Below, one piece after another: positions 6,623-14,065 of a stretch of DNA of 22,715 nucleotides. This stretch comes from Mxb001 sp049317345 (GTDB lineage: Bacteria; Actinomycetota; Actinomycetes; S36-B12). The stretch lies in assembly GCA_049317345.1 (NCBI GenBank), contig JBMOIL010000017.1, forward strand, positions 1 through 22,715. Reading direction: 5' to 3'. Position numbers and translations under genes: made by a program. The notes under the pieces are model-generated. The model searched no databases. It was not told where the DNA came from and saw only the letters and a list, made by a program, of their open reading frames with translations. Each line of letters begins with the position of its first letter. Positions within the stretch are counted from its first letter, which is position 1.

Positions 6623-8521
6623 CTAAGCCCGGGGGAAGGTCCGCTCCCAGGTGCGTTCGCGGATGACCTCGCCGCCGTCGGAGATGGTCAGGTGGATCCG
6701 CAGGTCGTAGCAGTCGTCCCGAGTCGACAGGTCCATGACGGAGCGCGTGGTCGCGGCAACGGCATCGGTCGTGTCGGTCGCATCGAAGCGCAGCGTGAAC
6801 TCGACATCGGAGTGCGCGTGCTGGGCGAAGGTGCGCTCGTCCACGCTCACCCATCCGTCGTAGCGCTCGCTCGCGGAGCCAAAAGGCGTGCCGTAGTCCG
6901 ATGCCGAGCCGACGATGCAGCGGGTGACACGGCGTGCGACATCGCGCTCGATGTGCCAGGTGATGCCCTCGGTGTCCTCGCTCGATGCGTCATTGCCGGG
7001 GGCGAAGTCGGGCACGGGCGCATCGGGATCGGGGTCATAGATCGGCAGGGTGAGTACGGCGTCGCGCAGAGTGAGGAAGCCGGGACCGCCGGGTGCCACG
7101 ACATTGGGCCAGTCGGCGCCCGCGACGCTCACGCGCAGGGTGCGACCGGGCAGCCATCGCCACGCGGTCGCCTCGAGCTCGATGTCGACCTCGCCTTCGG
7201 CACCGATGAGCAATGTGCCGCGGGTCACGAGGGTCGATGTGCCATCGGGGCCGACATCGCACAGCCTGACGGCGAGGATCGGATGAGGAGATGTCGCGGT
7301 GACGTGTGCGCGCAGGTGCCCGTGACCGGCGATCTCGATCGGCTCGTCTACGGCGATATCCCAGGTCATCGACTTGGCATCGTCCACACGCTGGTCGCCG
7401 GACTGACCGTAGGGCAGGTGGCCCGCGCACGAGATCCATGCGTCGATGCCGACATCGGGCCGTACGGCGTACGTCGGGAGGTCCTCGAGCGGGAACGAGC
7501 GCGTAGACGAGCGAGGAGACGGCCAGGTGTCGGCGCGCCACTCCCCCGGGACGATGTCGAGCACCGGATCCGGTGCGTGCGAGAAGCGGGTGAACCACGC
7601 GTGCGGGAGCGCCCACTCCGGCAGCGAGGCGGGCGCACCGGGTGGTGCGCCCAGATGTTCAGCGAAGAAGGCGGCCATCTGCGGCACGTGATCGATGCGC
7701 GGGCCTGGAGCGCTCGAGGTGGGGGCCGCGTGCGACCACGGGCCCGCGAGCAGACGCGTCGGCGCGGAGAGTCGCTCGATGGTGCGGAAGGTCGTGTTGC
7801 GATAGCCGTCCGCCCAGCCAGCGATGATCATCGTGGGAATCTCGATGCGGTCGTAGTCGGGGTTTACCGACCCGTGCCGCCAGTAGTCATCGTCGTGCGG
7901 ATGGCTCATCCAGATGATCTGCCAGGGCTCATGCTCATCGATGCGGCGCATCCACTCCTCGCGCCAGTCAGGATCGTGGTCGCCGCGCGCCTCCTCCCAC
8001 ATCTCGGGCACGGGTGGGAGCGCGCCCATGGGCGTCATGTAGGCGCAGTAGTCGACCTGATCGATCCACTTGAAGGCACCACCCATGTAGTGCACGTCGT
8101 CGGTGTAGCGATCATCGGTCGCGTAGATCGGGATGATCGCGCCCAGATGCGGCGGGCGCTCGCACGCGAGTTGGAAGGAGTTGAACCCTCCGTACGACGT
8201 CCCGAACATCCCGACATTGCCCGAGCACCAGGGTTGCGCGGCGAGCCAGGCGATCGCCTCCGCAAGGTCGCGCTGCTCGGCCTCCGGGTATTCGTCGGTC
8301 GCGCGGCCGCTGCTGCTGCCCGTGCCGCGTACGTCGATGCGCGCGACCGCGAAGCCGAAGTCATCGCAGAAGCGCTGGTACTCCGGGCGCCAGCCCGACG
8401 TCATGTCGTCCTTGCGATAGGGCAGGGCCTCGAGGATGCACGGTGCCGGGACGGCGTCGGGGATGAAGAGCGTGACGCTCAGATGCTCACCGTCCGCCAG
8501 CGGGATGGTCGAGCGGATCAC
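6623..8521 (-). CDS. CocE/NonD-family serine hydrolase (peptidase S15 type)
   Basis: A 632-residue hydrolase of the X-Pro dipeptidyl-peptidase/cocaine esterase (S15) superfamily. The N-terminal alpha/beta-hydrolase domain has the nucleophile elbow FGTSYGG with Ser109, preceded by VARIDVRGTGSSSG (59-72). Asp238 in AGWADGY and His264 in GPWSHA complete the triad. The region from about residue 350 onward is beta-rich, with segments such as ISCAGHLPYG and LAVRLCDVGPDG, and matches the C-terminal jelly-roll domain of these enzymes. No signal peptide is seen, so it is probably cytoplasmic. Relatives cleave esters or amides such as cocaine, alpha-amino acid esters or cephalosporin side chains. The start is a GTG with CAGGAT upstream, which can be a weak ribosome site or a -10-like hexamer. 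It is the first gene of a five-gene minus-strand cluster and diverges from the deacetylase-family gene 35 bp away. Confidence 0.9.
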   Translation of the reverse strand: MIRSTIPLADGEHLSVTLFIPDAVPAPCILEALPYRKDDMTSGWRPEYQRFCDDFGFAVARIDVRGTGSSSGRATDEYPEAEQRDLAEAIAWLAAQPWCSGNVGMFGTSYGGFNSFQLACERPPHLGAIIPIYATDDRYTDDVHYMGGAFKWIDQVDYCAYMTPMGALPPVPEMWEEARGDHDPDWREEWMRRIDEHEPWQIIWMSHPHDDDYWRHGSVNPDYDRIEIPTMIIAGWADGYRNTTFRTIERLSAPTRLLAGPWSHAAPTSSAPGPRIDHVPQMAAFFAEHLGAPPGAPASLPEWALPHAWFTRFSHAPDPVLDIVPGEWRADTWPSPRSSTRSFPLEDLPTYAVRPDVGIDAWISCAGHLPYGQSGDQRVDDAKSMTWDIAVDEPIEIAGHGHLRAHVTATSPHPILAVRLCDVGPDGTSTLVTRGTLLIGAEGEVDIELEATAWRWLPGRTLRVSVAGADWPNVVAPGGPGFLTLRDAVLTLPIYDPDPDAPVPDFAPGNDASSEDTEGITWHIERDVARRVTRCIVGSASDYGTPFGSASERYDGWVSVDERTFAQHAHSDVEFTLRFDATDTTDAVAATTRSVMDLSTRDDCYDLRIHLTISDGGEVIRERTWERTFPRA

Positions 8522-8556
8522 CGGAACATCCTGTCAGGCCGTGGGAGGGTGAGGGC
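8522..8556. promoter_or_regulatory. 35-bp divergent intergenic region of the catabolic cluster
   Basis: The region separates the GTG start of the minus-strand CocE-type gene from the GTG start of the plus-strand deacetylase gene. A purine-rich GGGAGGGTGAGGG run provides a ribosome site for the plus gene, and CAGGAT precedes the minus start. Both promoters must lie in or beyond these 35 bases, so divergent co-regulation is likely. I see no clear operator palindrome. Confidence 0.4.
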
Positions 8557-9585
8557 GTGATTCGCGTGGTCCGGTCAGCGCAGGCACGTCGCCACGTGCC
8601 CAGCGCCGAGATATGGCTCGGCATGCGCACACCAGGCACCGAAGTGCCCCAGCGCGTCGACATGATCGAGTCCGCACTCGCCGAGTGGCCGACCCTGGAG
8701 GCCGTCGCACATGGCGACGGCGTACTCCTCGCTGTGCACGACCCGGCACTCATCGACTACCTGAGGACGGTCTGGGATCGCTGGGGGGAATACGGCGCGG
8801 ACCGCGTCGTGCCCTACCTCTTCCCCACTCCGGGGATGCTGGGCGACCTGCCACTGCGGGAGCCGAGTGCCGTGCACGGTGCGTCGGGCCGCTACGGCTA
8901 CGACACGATGACGCTCATCGGCCCGGGCACCTGGGAGGCCGCGCGCGGCTCCATTGACGTGGCCCTCACCTGCGTCGACCATGTCGGCAGCGACGTGATC
9001 TACGGCCTCACCCGCCCACCGGGACATCATGTGACGCGATCCGCGTACGGCGGATCCTGCTACCTCAACAACGCCGCCGTCGGCGCCGAGGCTCTCAGGC
9101 GTGCAGGTCACGAGCGCGTCGCGATCGTCGACATCGACGCCCACCACGGCAATGGCACACAGGACGTCTTCTACTCGCGTGGGGATGTTCTCTACGCGTC
9201 GCTGCATGTCGACCCGGGTGCGGGATGGTTCCCGCACTACGCCGGGTACGCCGATGAGAGGGGCGTGGGCGAAGGCAGGGGCGCCAACATCAACGTGCCG
9301 CTCGCGCCCGGCACGGGCGACGGCGCCTGGCTCGATGGAGTCCGCCTCCTGGCCGATCGCGTGAGCCGATTCGGGGCGTCGGCGCTGGTCGTCTCCCTGG
9401 GAGTCGATGCTGCCGCTGAGGACCCCGAGAGCCCCTTGGAGATCACCCTCGATGGCTACCACGCGGGCGGCGAGGTGCTCGGGTCCCTCGGACTTCCCAC
9501 CGTGGCGCTGCAGGAAGGCGGCTACCACCTGCCCACCCTCGGTGCGCTCGTGCGCGCGACGCTGGAGGGCCTGGCCGAACGGTGA
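8557..9585 (+). CDS. Histone deacetylase / acetylpolyamine amidohydrolase family protein
   Basis: A 342-residue arginase/deacetylase-fold hydrolase, a normal size for bacterial class II deacetylase-like enzymes. Motifs in order: the RPPGHHV active-site His pair (His157, His158), GSCYLNNAAVGAEAL (167-180), and DIDAHHGNGTQD with zinc ligands Asp194 and His196. Asp284 in SLGVDA is the third ligand, and EGGYH has the catalytic Tyr323. In bacteria these enzymes remove acetyl groups from acetylated polyamines or other N-acetyl amines, occasionally from proteins. The start is a GTG with a strong GGGAGG-like purine run upstream. It diverges from the putative methylated-amine operon, so an amine-related substrate is reasonable but unproven. 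Its stop lies six bases from the stop of the convergent lipase gene, so no terminator fits between them. Confidence 0.88.
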   Translation: MIRVVRSAQARRHVPSAEIWLGMRTPGTEVPQRVDMIESALAEWPTLEAVAHGDGVLLAVHDPALIDYLRTVWDRWGEYGADRVVPYLFPTPGMLGDLPLREPSAVHGASGRYGYDTMTLIGPGTWEAARGSIDVALTCVDHVGSDVIYGLTRPPGHHVTRSAYGGSCYLNNAAVGAEALRRAGHERVAIVDIDAHHGNGTQDVFYSRGDVLYASLHVDPGAGWFPHYAGYADERGVGEGRGANINVPLAPGTGDGAWLDGVRLLADRVSRFGASALVVSLGVDAAAEDPESPLEITLDGYHAGGEVLGSLGLPTVALQEGGYHLPTLGALVRATLEGLAER

Positions 9586-9591
9586 GATCGC

Positions 9592-10668
9592 TCAGCAGCC
9601 CTGGCGGTTCGGCTGATTGAGCGCGGTATCCGACTCGTCGATCGCCTGGTTGACGCGCGCGAGCGCGTCGGTGTTCCAGGTGAGCGCAGTCTGGAAGTCC
9701 AGGGGCGTCGCCGGCTTGATCAGCTGGTTGTAGGTATCCGAAATGAAGATGCTGTGCGTCAGCGGCGCCACCCAGCAGGTGCGCCACGGGATGACCTCGT
9801 CGGAGACACCCTCCGCCAAGGCGCTGTAGCGGGACACGATGCCGTCGTAGGGCCACATCGTCGGCACGCCACCCGCCGCCTCGAAGTAGGTCCCGGCCAG
9901 CATCGTGACCGGGATGCCATCGAGGTAGCCGGCCTGGGCGTTGTTCCATCCCGGGGGGCCGTCGAGGTACTTGATGGTGTCCTCGCGATTGAGGCCGAGG
10001 TCATCTGACGCGGCGTACGTCACCCAAGCCTCGTTGAACTGCTCGCAGAAGGAGTCGCCCATGCAGTCGGCCTTGTCGTACTCGCCCCACGTGTAGCCCG
10101 TGGGGACACCACCCTGGTTGGGAGTGCCGAGCATGGTGAGCGACCGGACGGTGACGGGCGCATTGGTCTGCTTGAGGATGCGGATCGCCGCGCGGCTGAA
10201 GAGCCCGCCGTTGGAGTGCCCGACGAAGTCGACGTCGGTGACGCCGTACTCGTCGTGGAGGTAGTTGACGAAGCGCGCGAGCTTCTCGCCGGCCGCGTCG
10301 ATATCGCCCGTCGACATCACCGTCATGGACTCCGGCAGCACGATGGGGCAGTCCTTGAACGGCCCGAAACTGGTCGGATCGGGATCGGCCACCGTGCCCC
10401 AGGGATACGTCGCGGGAGCGGTGTAGACCTGCTTGCCCTGGGCAAGGAGGTAGTCGCGCAGCGCCGTGTCGGTGTTGCCCGCGGAGTAGAAGCCCTCCTC
10501 GTCGGAGCACGCCTGCGTCGGAGTCGTGAAGGGGCTGATCGCACCGCCCCCGGACATGATGACGACGGCGCGCGAGACCTCAGTCGATGAGCCTGAGATG
10601 AACGTCGAACTGCAGCCGCTGAGCACCACGGCGGTGCCAGCAGCGAGGGCGACAGCGATGCGCTTCAC
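9592..10668 (-). CDS. Lipase-like alpha/beta-hydrolase lipoprotein
   Basis: A 358-residue exported hydrolase. The N-terminus MKRIAVALAAGTAVVLSGCS has a typical lipobox (LSGC) with Cys19, so the mature protein is probably a membrane-anchored lipoprotein outside the cell. The nucleophile motif is FVGHSNGGL with Ser152, followed by LTMLGTPNQGG, which is typical of triacylglycerol lipases of the LipA/EstA type. Asp275 in WPYDGIVS and His305 in PLTHS complete a likely catalytic triad. Several additional cysteines (54, 107, 202, 208, 298 and the C-terminal Cys358) could form disulfides. The GTG start has a textbook AGGAGG six bases upstream. It follows the P1-family peptidase gene with 37 bases between them, so the two are probably co-transcribed. 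Lipase or esterase activity is inferred from family resemblance. Confidence 0.88.
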   Translation of the reverse strand: MKRIAVALAAGTAVVLSGCSSTFISGSSTEVSRAVVIMSGGGAISPFTTPTQACSDEEGFYSAGNTDTALRDYLLAQGKQVYTAPATYPWGTVADPDPTSFGPFKDCPIVLPESMTVMSTGDIDAAGEKLARFVNYLHDEYGVTDVDFVGHSNGGLFSRAAIRILKQTNAPVTVRSLTMLGTPNQGGVPTGYTWGEYDKADCMGDSFCEQFNEAWVTYAASDDLGLNREDTIKYLDGPPGWNNAQAGYLDGIPVTMLAGTYFEAAGGVPTMWPYDGIVSRYSALAEGVSDEVIPWRTCWVAPLTHSIFISDTYNQLIKPATPLDFQTALTWNTDALARVNQAIDESDTALNQPNRQGC

Positions 10669-10674
10669 GGGGGA

Positions 10675-10680
10675 CCTCCT
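10675..10680 (-). promoter_or_regulatory. Consensus Shine-Dalgarno AGGAGG of the lipase gene
   Basis: A perfect AGGAGG lies six bases before the GTG start of the lipase-like lipoprotein gene. It fixes the start and contrasts with the many starts in this window that have no ribosome site, consistent with this gene being internal to an operon. Confidence 0.85.
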
Positions 10681-10705
10681 CAGTCGCCCTCACCCTAGGG
10701 CAGCA

Positions 10706-11746
10706 TCAACGTGAGATCAGCAACTGCTTCACCTCATCGAGGGGTAGCGCCAGGAGCGTCCGGCCCTGGTAGCCGCTCGTCGTCGTTGCGTTGATCATCG
10801 ACGCGATGACGGCTTCCTCGCTCGCATCGACGGTCGCGGTGAAGTAGTCGTCGAGATCCTTGCCCGTGATGGCGGGTCCTCCGCAGCCGCTGGCCCTCAG
10901 CCCGTTGGCCAGCCCCAGGAAGATCTCGCCCGATCCGTGGGTCGCGACCGAGCCGGTGCGTGCGAGGCCGAGGCCGATCCGGCGGGCGAGGCGCTCGCAG
11001 CCTGCCGCGTCGATGGGAGCGTCGGTGATGACGATGCCGATGCAGGAGCCGGCCGGGGGAGGCTCGATGATGCCGCTGCGATCGAGCATGCGGCCGACGG
11101 GGATGCCGTCGATGGTGAGGCGGTCCGAGGAGCCGAAGTTGGTGAGCAGGAGTACGCCGACCACGTGACCGTCGGGCAGGACGCGAGAGGCCGAACCGAT
11201 ACCGCCCTTCCACCCCAGGCAGCTCATGCCGGTGCCGGCACCCACCGCTCCCTGGGCGAATGCACCGCCGGCACGGGCACCGTCAAGCGCCGCGCGCACG
11301 TCATCGAAGGACACGTGCATCGCGCGCGGATTGGAGACCCAGGAGTCATCGCACTCGCCGACAATCGGGATGAAGGCCTCACCGAAGGTCGACTCACCAC
11401 CGGCAAGCAGTTGGCAGGCTGCGTCGTAGACACGACCCACCTGCATGGTCGAGGTGAGGAAGACAGGAGTCTCAGTGAAACCCCACTCCTCGATCTGCGA
11501 CCGCCCGGTGAGCTCCCCCGCGCCGTTGAGCACGGAGACACCGGCGGGCACAGGGTCGGCGAGGCAGTCCCCGCCCGGATCGAGGACGGTGACGCCGGTG
11601 CGCGCGATGCCGCGACCCTCCGGAGGGGCCGGCTCGTCGTACACGACCGTCGCATGTCCGACACCCACACCGGGTACGTCGATGACACTGGCCGTGGGGC
11701 CGCTGGGCAGGGAGCCGATGGTGATGCCGAGGTCACTGACGCGCAT
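10706..11746 (-). CDS. P1/DmpA-family (S58) self-processing aminopeptidase
   Basis: A 346-residue member of the L-aminopeptidase D-Ala-esterase/amidase (DmpA, peptidase S58) family of N-terminal nucleophile hydrolases. Family motifs are SVLNGAGELTG (71-81), SQIEEWG (83-89), and VGAGTGM..WKGGIGSASR (168-188). PPPAGSCIGIVITDAP contains the likely autocatalytic cleavage between Gly233 and Ser234, making Ser234 the N-terminal nucleophile of the smaller subunit. EEAVIASMINATTTSGYQGRTLLALPLDEV near the C-terminus is also typical. Relatives cleave N-terminal residues, beta-peptides or D-amino acid esters and amides. There is no signal peptide, so it is probably cytoplasmic. CAGGAT precedes the ATG and may act as ribosome site or -10-like element. 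It leads a two-gene unit with the lipase and diverges from the RTX/TIG gene across 130 bases. Confidence 0.92.
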   Translation of the reverse strand: MRVSDLGITIGSLPSGPTASVIDVPGVGVGHATVVYDEPAPPEGRGIARTGVTVLDPGGDCLADPVPAGVSVLNGAGELTGRSQIEEWGFTETPVFLTSTMQVGRVYDAACQLLAGGESTFGEAFIPIVGECDDSWVSNPRAMHVSFDDVRAALDGARAGGAFAQGAVGAGTGMSCLGWKGGIGSASRVLPDGHVVGVLLLTNFGSSDRLTIDGIPVGRMLDRSGIIEPPPAGSCIGIVITDAPIDAAGCERLARRIGLGLARTGSVATHGSGEIFLGLANGLRASGCGGPAITGKDLDDYFTATVDASEEAVIASMINATTTSGYQGRTLLALPLDEVKQLLISR

Positions 11747-11876
11747 GCCGCAATCCTGGCATTGACTGGTGCCGGGTCGACGATCTCCTCGGCGCCCTGG
11801 ACCCGGAGCAGCAGGAATTGCCGCTGAAGTACCGCGTCAACTCACATCCGCGTGCTGAGAGGAGCATAATCCCCCC
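11747..11876. promoter_or_regulatory. Divergent intergenic region between P1 peptidase and RTX/TIG genes
   Basis: These 130 bases hold the promoters for both flanking genes. On the plus side CATAAT at 11865-11870 is the clearest -10 candidate. On the minus side CAGGAT at 11753-11758 lies six bases before the peptidase start. I found no conserved operator, hairpin or small gene in the remainder. Confidence 0.5.
11865..11870 (+). promoter_or_regulatory. CATAAT -10 element; probable leaderless start of the RTX/TIG gene
   Basis: CATAAT differs from the TATAAT consensus by one base and ends six bases before the GTG at 11877, so transcription could begin at or next to the start codon. An AGAGGAG run overlaps it, but it is about 12 bases from the GTG, which is long for a ribosome site. 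The -35 region is weak. Confidence 0.5.
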
Positions 11877-13046
11877 GTGCGGCGCCCCCGAATCGCAGCC
11901 CTCCTGGGCGTATCCGCGCTCGGTGCCGCCCTTATCGCGAGCGGTCCTGCGGCATCCGCTGCCGGCGGTGGACTGCAAGTCCGAGTGACGGGGAACCAGG
12001 TCGTCATCACAGCGGGCCCGGGCGTGACCGACTTCGCGCCGGCCGAAACCCTCGTCATCACGTCCAACAAGGGCAGTGTCGCCATCGTGATCGATGAAGG
12101 CACCGCGCGGCTGTGGTCGACCACGACGGGCTGCACGCAAGCTCCTGAGTCTTCGCCGGTGTCGAGCCTGACATGCACCGGGTCCTTCACCGGCGTCACC
12201 GTTGACTTCTCCCGCTCGCGCGTCACCACGCAGTCGGCAGTCATCGGCACGCTGCCGCTGACCTTCCTCGGCGGCAGCGGCAACGACGGTGTCTACGGTG
12301 CGACCGGGGCTGACCGGATCTTCGGCGCCGGCGGCGATGACGATCTCTTCGGCGGTAGCAGCGACGACACGATCGACGGCGGCCTCGGCAACGACACGGT
12401 CGAGGGCGAGCTCGGCTCCGACTGGATGTACGGAGGGCCCGGTGCCGACGACGTCGATGCCCAGGACCGCATCGCCGACAGGGAGATCGACTGCGGGGCC
12501 AACGTCGGCGACGTCGTCTCCTACGACTTCACGCTCGAGCAGCCCGTCGCGTGCAACGGGCCCTTCGTCTCGCTCATGCATCCCCAGGTGGGCCCCCAAG
12601 CCGGTGGTCCGGTGAAGTTGCTCGGACGAGGGCTGACCGAGGTGAAGGCGGTGTCCTTCGGCGGTGCCGCGGCGACGATCCTGTCCACCAGCGACACCGA
12701 GGCCGTGGTCCTCAATCCCGGCGGAGTCGGCAGCGCGACCGTATCCCTCGATCTCGGCGCCTCCACGCTGCGGGCCGGGACCTACGTCTATGCGCCGCCG
12801 CCCGTGCTCACCGCCGTCTCCCCGAATCGCGGCAGGGTCGGCACCGCCATCACGCTGTCGGGCACCGGGCTCAGCCGCGTCCGGCGGGTGCTCATCGGCG
12901 GCGTCAGCGCCCAGATCGCCACGAGGCCGGGGGGCACGGTGGTCGTCACTGCGCCGAGCAGTCGCCGTCTCGGTCCCGTCGACGTCAACATCGTCACCGC
13001 GGGTGGAGAGTCCACCCTGAGCAATGCCTTCCGATACACCCCCTGA
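11877..13046 (+). CDS. Secreted RTX-like calcium-repeat protein with two IPT/TIG domains
   Basis: A 389-residue protein with an N-terminal Sec signal (MRRPRIAALLGVSALGAALI then ASGPAASAAG). After a beta-rich domain to about residue 125, residues 132-193 carry degenerate glycine/aspartate nonapeptides such as GGSGNDGVY, GAGGDDDLF and GGLGNDTVE, the RTX/hemolysin-type calcium-binding pattern that forms a beta-roll. Residues of about 231-307 and 309-387 are two IPT/TIG immunoglobulin-like domains, each opening with a P.xG pattern (HPQVGPQAGG, SPNRGRVGT). No catalytic motif is visible, so it looks structural or adhesive. It is the first gene of a three-gene unit whose next gene starts ten bases after its stop, with the ribosome site overlapping the stop codon. 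This tight coupling to two Hcp-fold proteins is unusual. Domain assignment is firm; function is unknown. Confidence 0.88.
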   Translation: MRRPRIAALLGVSALGAALIASGPAASAAGGGLQVRVTGNQVVITAGPGVTDFAPAETLVITSNKGSVAIVIDEGTARLWSTTTGCTQAPESSPVSSLTCTGSFTGVTVDFSRSRVTTQSAVIGTLPLTFLGGSGNDGVYGATGADRIFGAGGDDDLFGGSSDDTIDGGLGNDTVEGELGSDWMYGGPGADDVDAQDRIADREIDCGANVGDVVSYDFTLEQPVACNGPFVSLMHPQVGPQAGGPVKLLGRGLTEVKAVSFGGAAATILSTSDTEAVVLNPGGVGSATVSLDLGASTLRAGTYVYAPPPVLTAVSPNRGRVGTAITLSGTGLSRVRRVLIGGVSAQIATRPGGTVVVTAPSSRRLGPVDVNIVTAGGESTLSNAFRYTP

Positions 13047-13055
13047 GGAGCAGCC

Positions 13056-13628
13056 ATGGCAGAGACTGAATCAGCGAGCGGAGTCTCACGACGTACCTTC
13101 GTCGCCTCCGTCATGGGGGCGATAGGAGCTGTCGGTGCGGCCTCGGCGATGCCCGCGTCAGCGAGGGCGGATGTCCTTGCGTCTCCGCGAGCCGGAAACG
13201 TGCAGTACTTCCTCAGGGCGACCGGTGTCACCGGAGACGCAACTGATCGCACCTACCGCGACTGGATCGAGATCCTGGACTGGTCCTGGGGCACGCTGGG
13301 CAACGCTGCGGAGCCGCTGACCTTCGCCTCCCGGAGTGGGCGGCACACCGTCGCACTCTTCGGCAGGGCCTTCGACGGCAAGCGCATCGACAAGGTCGAA
13401 CTCGTCGGCCGCTCCACCCCCGCAGGCGGCGAGTTGGTGAGGGTCACCCTCACCAACGCGATCGTGTCTCAGGTTTCTGCCGAATCCGGACAGGAGTACA
13501 CCACCGAGACGTGGGGCTTTCCTTCCTACGCCACCGTCAAACTCGAGACCCGATACGTCAACGCGCGAGGGACCCTGACCGCATGGGAGTCCATGACCTG
13601 GAACGTCGCTACCGGCGTCGTGAGCTGA
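13056..13628 (+). CDS. Tat-exported Hcp-fold protein (type VI tube protein family)
   Basis: A 190-residue precursor. Residues 10-38 are a twin-arginine signal: VSRRTFVAS with Arg12-Arg13, a weakly hydrophobic Gly/Ala-rich core, and a likely cleavage after ASARA at position 38. The mature part matches the Hcp (COG3157) family: YFLRATGVTG at the start, DWIEILDWSWG (69-79), GKRIDKVELVGRS (108-120), then VRVTLTNAIVSQVS and late strands with VKLETRY. In proteobacteria Hcp forms hexameric rings that make the type VI tube, but no other type VI gene is present and the classical system is absent from Gram-positives. The ATG follows GGAG overlapping the upstream stop, so it is translationally coupled to the RTX/TIG gene. 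Export in folded form suggests it assembles or binds a partner before transport; that is inference. Confidence 0.88.
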   Translation: MAETESASGVSRRTFVASVMGAIGAVGAASAMPASARADVLASPRAGNVQYFLRATGVTGDATDRTYRDWIEILDWSWGTLGNAAEPLTFASRSGRHTVALFGRAFDGKRIDKVELVGRSTPAGGELVRVTLTNAIVSQVSAESGQEYTTETWGFPSYATVKLETRYVNARGTLTAWESMTWNVATGVVS

Positions 13629-13639
13629 AGGGGCCGACG

Positions 13640-14065
13640 ATGACTGACTACTTCCTCAAGATCGATGGCATCAGCGGCGCGTCCCGCGCTGGCGGGTTCG
13701 AAGGCTGGTTCGATCTCCTCGGCTACCACTGGGAGATGGACGGATCAGGGAATGCATCGATCGCCGGTCTCCCACTCGTCGTCCAGACAATGTCGCTCGG
13801 AGGGCTTCCCGCGGTGGAGAAGAAGGCCGCCGCCGGATCCCGTCTCGATCGGGTCGAACTCCAGGCGGTCACGTCCAACAACAACCCCGGCTGGTACTTC
13901 AAGGTCGTGCTCGCAGGTGCCCTGGTCACCACCTCCACGCTGACGGGCACGGACCTCACCACCACGTGGTCCCTCGGCGACTACTCGCGGGCCGATGTCT
14001 CGGGACGTTCCCGAGACGCGCGTGGAGCCTGGGGACCAGCCACGACCGCCAGCTGGGTGCGTTAG
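13640..14065 (+). CDS. Second Hcp-fold protein, without signal peptide
   Basis: A 141-residue protein of the same family as the preceding gene. It begins directly with MTDYFLKIDGISG, the characteristic first strand of Hcp, followed by GWFDLLGYHWEM and RLDRVELQAV, which align with DWIEILDWSWG and RIDKVELVGR of its neighbour. No signal sequence or membrane segment is visible. The ATG at 13640 is preferred over earlier in-frame starts because AAGGGG lies seven bases upstream and the family N-terminus begins here; it starts 11 bases after the upstream stop. It may act inside the cell or be exported together with its Tat-bearing partner. Its stop codon overlaps that of the convergent peptidase gene by four bases (14062-14065). 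Confidence 0.87.
   Translation: MTDYFLKIDGISGASRAGGFEGWFDLLGYHWEMDGSGNASIAGLPLVVQTMSLGGLPAVEKKAAAGSRLDRVELQAVTSNNNPGWYFKVVLAGALVTTSTLTGTDLTTTWSLGDYSRADVSGRSRDARGAWGPATTASWVR

Noticed and set aside
6692..8560. A 622-codon open frame on the plus strand opposite the CocE-type hydrolase gene.
   Set aside because: It is antisense to a gene with an intact catalytic triad and family domains. Its translation is Arg/Gly/Val/Asp-rich with no motif, as expected from the codon bias of GC-rich DNA.
12270..12460. A DNA repeat array resembling CRISPR or minisatellite sequence in the RTX/TIG gene.
   Set aside because: The periodicity comes from degenerate glycine/aspartate nonapeptide codons in frame; units are not identical and there are no spacers.
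13056..14065. A type VI secretion locus.
   Set aside because: Only Hcp-fold proteins are present. No sheath, baseplate, membrane-complex, VgrG or ClpV-like gene is visible, and one Hcp has a Tat signal, which tube subunits lack.
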